A stretch of DNA of 64,000 nt from Narthecium ossifragum (Eukaryota; Streptophyta; Magnoliopsida; Dioscoreales; Nartheciaceae). Shown in pieces: positions 58,861-64,000 of this stretch. A program made the position numbers and the translations under genes. The stretch covers positions 37,252,527 to 37,316,526 of the forward strand of contig OY986964.1 of assembly GCA_963920575.1 (NCBI GenBank), read 5' to 3'. Within the stretch, counting starts at the first letter, position 1, and each line of letters begins with the position of its first letter. The notes beneath the pieces are model-generated. The model was given only the letters and a program-made list of their open reading frames with translations. It did no database searches and was not told the DNA's origin.

Positions 58861-60089
58861 CTCATATTTTATTCCCATAATTTTTCTCTCTTTTTACTAA
58901 TTTTTCCCAGTTTTTTCCTAATTTTTTTGGATTTTTTTTCTAATTTTACCGATTTTCCCATTGATTCTCTCTCTTCCTCCGGCCGGCTCGGCTCGGCTCA
59001 CCCGCAAGCCGGGACTTCATCGTCCCGGCTTCTCTGCGGCTTTGATCGGCTCCACCTCGAGCCGCTGTGGCCTTCTCGCCGTTCGCCGCTCTCCCGCCAC
59101 CGAACCACCCTAAAATCACCCGAAAACTACTCCTATCATCTCCCCCACTCCATTCTCGACCTCAAACACCTCTATTGCCCTCCTCTCCGACGCCGGCATC
59201 AACCCACCGCCGACCACCTTCCGTCACCGCCAATCCGACCACATCAACGCCTCCAAACAACCTCTAAACTCACCTAAATCTTCTCCTCTACCCACTTCCG
59301 ACCTTCTCCACCCTCGCAGATGTCTCCTTCGGTGCCGACCAACTCCACCCAAAACCACCGCGCCGCCGCCTCTAGATCTGGCCACCTCGGAGCCGTATTC
59401 CACGATCGGACACGGTGGATCAACTCCTGAGACCTCCACGAACGCAAATGCACTGATCCTCCGCTCCGAAGAGCCCTTCCCGTCGGCGATCAAGCTCCGG
59501 CGAACCTCGGCCACCGGATTGCACAGGGGTATTTTTATCACCTACTGTTAACAACTAACTACAATCATAATTGATGGGGTTAATACCTTAAAAAATTTAC
59601 TAATGGGGTTTTTAGCAATATATTTCATTAAATTGGTGTTTTCACCAATTAACTAATTAATTAACTACATCAAAAGGACTTGATGATCATGAACAACAAG
59701 ACGTGTTCAAATTGGGCGGCTAAAGGGGACCCATGCACGAAACAAAACTACGCCACGTTACATTATTGTATCATATAATTAACGTTGATAAATATAGGGG
59801 TCTTCGCCGTGGATTCGGGGATCCTGCATCGCGGTGCACTGAGCCTCACCGACCTCAACCCATCTCAACTCCTCTCCCTAGGCCGGTGCCACCACCATCG
59901 GAACCCACCACCTCCGACCTTTCCGACCTCCAAGCCCAACAGATCCGACCACCCCCTTAGCCTTCCGATCTCTCCTCCGCCATTCTCCAGCGAGATCCGG
60001 CAACCCGGCCACCGCAATGTAGGAGCCAACCCCGAGCTCCACCCTCCTCACGAATCCGACTCTGTCGGCCCTCTACATCGCCGTCGGTG
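58861..60089. other. Region after the minisatellite, no firm gene
   Basis: T-rich to 58960, then Pro/Ser-rich frames of skewed composition (59000-59520) without recognised domains, then AT-rich. A second GC-rich block (59810-60090) abuts the heat-shock fragment. Confidence 0.35.
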
Positions 60090-60099
60090 AAGGTGGGGC

Positions 60100-60205
60100 G
60101 GGACTCGGTGAGGGACTGGAAGGTGACGAAGGGGGAAGCCCTGAAGGGATCCCAGACGTCAAGGGAGAAGGGGTCAAAGATGTTGCTCCGTCGAACGATC
60201 GACAT
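60100..60205 (-). pseudogene. 5' fragment of a class I small heat-shock protein gene (HSP17-type)
   Basis: ATG at 60205 begins [20 protein letters not shown], the hallmark N-terminus of cytosolic class I small heat-shock proteins. After about 30 codons the sequence departs from the family and there is no alpha-crystallin domain anywhere nearby. On the minus strand a CTATAAATACCC box lies ~60 bp upstream (60265-60272) and AGAAAC/AGAAAG heat-shock-element-like words at 60305-60345. So the promoter and first codons survive, joined to unrelated GC-rich DNA. It would not make a chaperone. Confidence 0.8.
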
Positions 60206-60261
60206 GGAGGAAACTAAACTAATTAATTAGAACATATTACTGGATTGGATCGAGATGTTGA

Positions 60262-60350
60262 TGGGTATTTATAGGTGGGAACGAGGCATTTATTTGTCAG
60301 TCGCTTCTTCTTTTTTTCTTTCTTTCTGGATGTTTCTGGTTGTTTTCTTC
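60262..60350 (-). promoter_or_regulatory. Heat-shock-type promoter of the sHSP fragment
   Basis: TATAAATA at about 60265-60272 and clustered AGAA/TTCT pentamers (for example CCAGAAACATCCAGAAAG) upstream, as in heat-shock elements. Spacing is imperfect (gapped HSE). Confidence 0.5.
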
Positions 60351-61244
60351 TTCTAATTAATAAAATATGATTTGATATCATTTTCTCTCAAACCACTATC
60401 CATTTTCCATTTTTCGCCGCTCAACTCCTCCTTCGCTGTTACGGGTGTAAACGAGTCGAGGTTGATCGAACCTTGTTCTGATCAAGTTATACTTGAAATT
60501 AGTTTTCAGTCCAACACAACCCCTCAAATTATCGTTTTCCACTATTCACTTTCCGTTTTCTGCTGCTTATTCATTGTCCCCTTTCTTCTCCACCGTCAGG
60601 GGTGTAAACGAGCCGAGCTTGAAATTAATTTCTAGTCTAAAATTGGTGATGAAGATTGACTTGCTTATTTTCTAACCAAGTTTGATTTCGAGTTTATTCT
60701 AACCCGATCTTCCTTAAACTAAGTCATTTCTAAAGCCTTAACCCAATTTACCTTCTCATCGAGCCCAAATTGATCACAATCCTTCAAATTATGTCATTTT
60801 TCACTATCCACTTTTCATTGCTTTGTCACCTCTCCTTCTAGAAAAATATAAGTGGACTATTCAACAAATAATTTCATTAAAAGTGACTAATCCCCAATTG
60901 CCGTTAAATATACCATTATTCTATTATTCCATATAATTGTTCTACATGAACCAAAACATATCACGTAAGAGATGTCATCAGCACTTCCCACATAACTTGA
61001 CATCCATTCAACCTTCCAATCTCTTCTCAGAACTCTTCTTAATTTTCATGTCATGCATATCTAGAAGCTATTGAATTTTTAGAACCTTCTCTTCTACATT
61101 CTCCTTCTCCATTAAGTTGTGGAATTTGGACTAGACTTTGTTGGCTGTTCCACCCTAATTAAATTACAATCCATACCATTATAACCATATATATATGAAC
61201 CAACCAACCAAGCCGGACGTACTAAGTACCGGAGCTAGACGCCT
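60351..61244. other. Intergenic region before the lipase gene
   Basis: AT-rich without a supported gene. Two related segments, around GGTGTAAACGAGTCGAG (60443) and GGTGTAAACGAGCCGAG (60600), look like a short duplicated remnant. The last ~70 bp are the likely leader of the lipase gene (TATATATATGAACC at ~61190 could be a TATA region). Confidence 0.4.
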
Positions 61245-63475
61245 ATGACGGTGGCCGGATGCTTGGAGTGCGTTTTCTGGGTCGGCTGCTACCGGTGGGC
61301 TGCACCCCGCCTCGCCCACGCCGGCGCCAACGACAGCGCCCACTGGCCCTCTGCCGCCGTCGACGACTTCTCCCCCGTCCCCCGCGCCTGCCGCGCCATC
61401 CTCGCCGCCTACGACTCCCCCAACGCAACCACCCACTGCCCGCCCTACACGATCGGCTACGACCCCGACCACCACGAGGTGGTGGTCGCCGTGTGCGGGC
61501 TCAACCTCGTACGGGAGAGCGACTACCGGATCCTCCTCGACGACCGCCCCGGCATGCAGGCTCTACACGGCGGGTACGCCCACCACGGGCTGTTCAAGGC
61601 CGCCAAGTGGCTGATCGACCGGGAGGAGGGAGCCATTAGACGGCTGTTGAGGGAGAACGGGCCGGGGTGCCAGCTCGTGCTCACCGGGCACTCGCTCGGC
61701 GCCGGCGTGGCTTCGCTCGCCACCGTGCTCATCGTGGACCAGCTCGACCGGTTCGGTGGGATTCCTAGGAGCAAGGTCCGGTGCTACGCGATGGCGCCTC
61801 CGAGGTGCATGTCGCTCGGCCTCGCCGTCGAGTACGCCGACGTCATCAACTCCGTCGTCCTTCAGGCGAGTCCCACGAATTCTATTTTCTTTGGAAAACG
61901 CGTACGTGTTATATATGGTCAAACCTTTCTTAATCAGCATGGTCGCAATTGATTTGTTCAACATGAAAAAAATATTTAATTTAAAGAAACTCTTGACCAA
62001 ATGTTGTTGTTGTAGTATCCAAGTTGAATTTTGGCTCCAACGATCGATCACGAGTCGTTCGTAATACTTTTTAATTTCAGGGACTTATATCATTCAAACC
62101 CCAAAGCTTAAATTGAGATTAGTTTATATAATTTTACAGTTTATTGTTAATTAGCCGTACTACGTATTAGAATGCATAATGCCTTTAATTCTATTCTATT
62201 ATTATGTTAGCTGATAGCAGTCTGAGAAATAAATATTTGCATTTTGCAGGATGACTTTTTGCCAAGAATACCAACACCATTACAGTTATTGTTCGGATCT
62301 GTCTTCTGGTAGGTTACTTCATGTATACTTTGATTAATTAACGACCTCATTTTCTTACCTTGATTTTTTATGATTTATTATTGATTTCAAATATATATAT
62401 ATATATATATATATATAGTATCATGGCTGGCAGTAATCAAAATGAGGATATTCTAAACCCTGCATCTACGTTTTGTTTTGGACATGGAACTCTGCAGCTT
62501 GCCATGCTTATTAACTTGGGTTTGCGTGAAAGATACATTCGTATCACAACAAAAGAAGCTCCAGGATCCAAAGAGGCTTTATGCACCTGGACGAATATTT
62601 CATATTGTCGAAAGAAAATTCTGCAGGTATATATTTATATTGCTGAGTTTTAATCCATAACGTAAATGTATATGTGATCTTGAGACCTCTTAAATTAGTG
62701 TTTAAAAGTCGCCATTTGTGTACATGAGCCGGAGCGTGTACGCTGCATATACCCTCTAATCGGTTGGTAAAACAATACCGATGGACTAGATCAATTGATC
62801 GGTATATACCTACCGATTGAATGTACCAATGATTGAATCGATAGGTATATACCGATCAATTGACCTAGTCCATTGGTATTATTCTACCAATGGACTACAT
62901 AGTCAACCAATTCGGAGGACACGTGACCATGTACACAAATCTTTATTCTTAGTTTAAACCTGTAATTTAGTTAATGATGTATATATACATGCGTATATGG
63001 ATGCAGCTGTGCAAGGCTTCCTCCTGAGGTTAGAACAGCTATTCCAGTCGAAGGACGATTCGAACATGTTGTTCTTTCATGCACTGCCACATCTGATCAT
63101 GCAATTCTATGGATCGAGAAAGAAGCACAAAAGGCTTTGGATGTAAGTTTAATTAGCTAGCTTTTAACATATTCCACATTTTGGTACTAAATTCTGAAAG
63201 TATTGGGTTTCATGCACCAGAGAATGCAAGAAGAAGTGGAAGTGACTGATCCTCCCATGGCGCAAACAATGGAGAGGGAAAACGTCATTGTTAAAGACGC
63301 AGATCAAACACAAACCGAGTTGGCAATTGGAAATCCACCAGTGAAGACGACATTGATGCGGAATGCTCTCGTGACGGCAGAGCAATTCAGTAGTCAAGAT
63401 CTTGAAGCTGCAGTGCTATTAGAGGATCCAAAATCATCAAGTATTTCTTTGCAACTACTAGTTAGAAAGACATGA
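61245..63475 (+). CDS. Lipase class 3 family protein, calmodulin-binding heat-shock protein type
   Basis: Exons 61245-61865, 62250-62308, 62498-62626, 63007-63142 and 63221-63475 give 399 aa. The N-terminus MTVAGCLECVFWVGCYRWAA fits the family start. The alpha/beta-hydrolase nucleophile elbow GHSLGAG has Ser at ~150, preceded by HGGYAHHGLFKAAKWL. VRCYAMAPPRCMSLGLAVEY, DDFLPRIPTPLQLL, LYAPGRIFHIVERK and RTAIPVEGRFEHVVLSC follow, as in plant proteins annotated as calmodulin-binding heat-shock proteins. Substrate is unproven; triacylglycerol/acyl hydrolase activity is inferred from the fold. Exon 1 is strongly GC-rich, the rest is not, a gradient usual in monocot genes. Intron 1 has a GC donor (CAG|GCGAGT). 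The acceptor at 63006 rather than 63015 was preferred because it restores the family-like CARLPPEVR. Intron 3 contains foldback copy C. Confidence 0.93.
62391..62418. repeat. (TA)n microsatellite in lipase intron 2
   Basis: About 14 TA units between exons 2 and 3. Confidence 0.92.
62705..62945. mobile_element. Foldback MITE-like element, copy C, in lipase intron 3
   Basis: The ends ATTTGTGTACATG and CATGTACACAAAT are perfect inverted repeats over 13 bp. Inner arms pair GATCAATTGATCGGTATATA with TATACCGATCAATTGA. Noncoding. Confidence 0.85.
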
Positions 63476-64000
63476 AAAATGCAACCATATATACAGAGCT
63501 TAGGTTACAGAGCAAGGCAGGTGGAAATTCAAATTTTCCAACCTTTTTGTACTCGGTCGAAATCGATTCACATTCATTGAAACAGAAAAAAAAAATGAAC
63601 ATTAAGGTATACTCATTTAAATGATTAATTCTCAATGTAGTTATTATAGTAAGATCTTAAATTATGTTTTAAAAAAAAGATCACTTTTGCACTATATGAA
63701 AAAAGATTTCTTACTCCAAAGAAAGCTATGTACCTTAAAAAGATCTGGTGATATTAATTTCATTGGCCAGTAGCTAATGCATATAAAGATTGACCATTCA
63801 AAACCCATTAGGAACTCTGCCCAACAAAATAATCTGTGACTACTTCGAAACAAATTATCTATAAATATCTACATGAAGGCAAAGGGGATGGCAAGATTAG
63901 CTGAATCTGCCCAAAAATGGGTTGATGGGTTTTACAATACAATAATACATCAAATCTGCATACTTGTAAGGCTTCAAACCGGCAACCTTATAACTGTCTT
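63476..64000. other. 3' flank of the lipase gene
   Basis: AT-rich, with no ORF or other feature I can support. The first part is probably 3' UTR. Confidence 0.4.

Noticed and set aside
61259..61639. Arg/Pro-rich alternative frame in the lipase first exon
   Set aside because: A shadow of the GC-rich true frame, which carries GHSLGAG.

Overview
This window is nuclear DNA from a flowering plant. Genes are split by many AT-rich introns, intergenic space is full of mobile elements, and a 5S-derived Cassandra LTR and plant-only families (NAC, GH17-X8, MRF/MA3, PMEI) are present. Several genes have GC-rich 5' exons (the lipase at 61.2 kb and both PMEI copies), which suggests a monocot. I cannot name the species.

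Layout. 0.4-7.3 kb: a 12-exon NAC-domain gene (minus). 8.8-12.05 kb: a GPI-anchored GH17 beta-1,3-glucanase with an X8 domain (minus, 4 exons, one of 28 bp). 12.9-21.9 kb: a complete but inactivated Mutator-like element (long TIRs, diverged 9-bp target duplication). It carries a mudrA-type transposase pseudogene and a plant-mobile-domain (PMD) pseudogene, and a 2.1-kb solo LTR sits inside the transposase frame. 23.3-32.2 kb: an 11-exon STK11-interacting-protein-like LRR gene (minus) with a Cassandra solo LTR in one intron. 32.3-38.3 kb: repeats, including a Harbinger-type MITE split by a solo LTR. 39-42.7 kb: an MRF gene with four MA3 domains and a leader uORF (plus). 43.8-46.8 kb: two convergent PMEI-like genes, each with a frameshift in a G/C homopolymer. 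47.4-51.3 kb: a hAT deletion derivative, a foldback element, a copia-like solo LTR and a small hAT MITE. 51.5-60.2 kb: repeat-rich DNA with gene fragments (CGFS glutaredoxin exon, 5' end of a class I small heat-shock protein) and a 1.15-kb minisatellite. 61.2-63.5 kb: a lipase class 3 gene of the calmodulin-binding heat-shock type (plus, 5 exons, one GC-AG intron).

The genes do not form a pathway. Themes worth attention are nested insertions dated by clean target duplications, clusters of perfect palindromes inside three unrelated solo LTRs and at both ends of the MULE, a three-copy foldback family, and the unusual NAC plus conserved C-terminal architecture. Exon borders were read by eye from splice consensus and codon phase. 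All intact gene models close in frame, but none has transcript support here.
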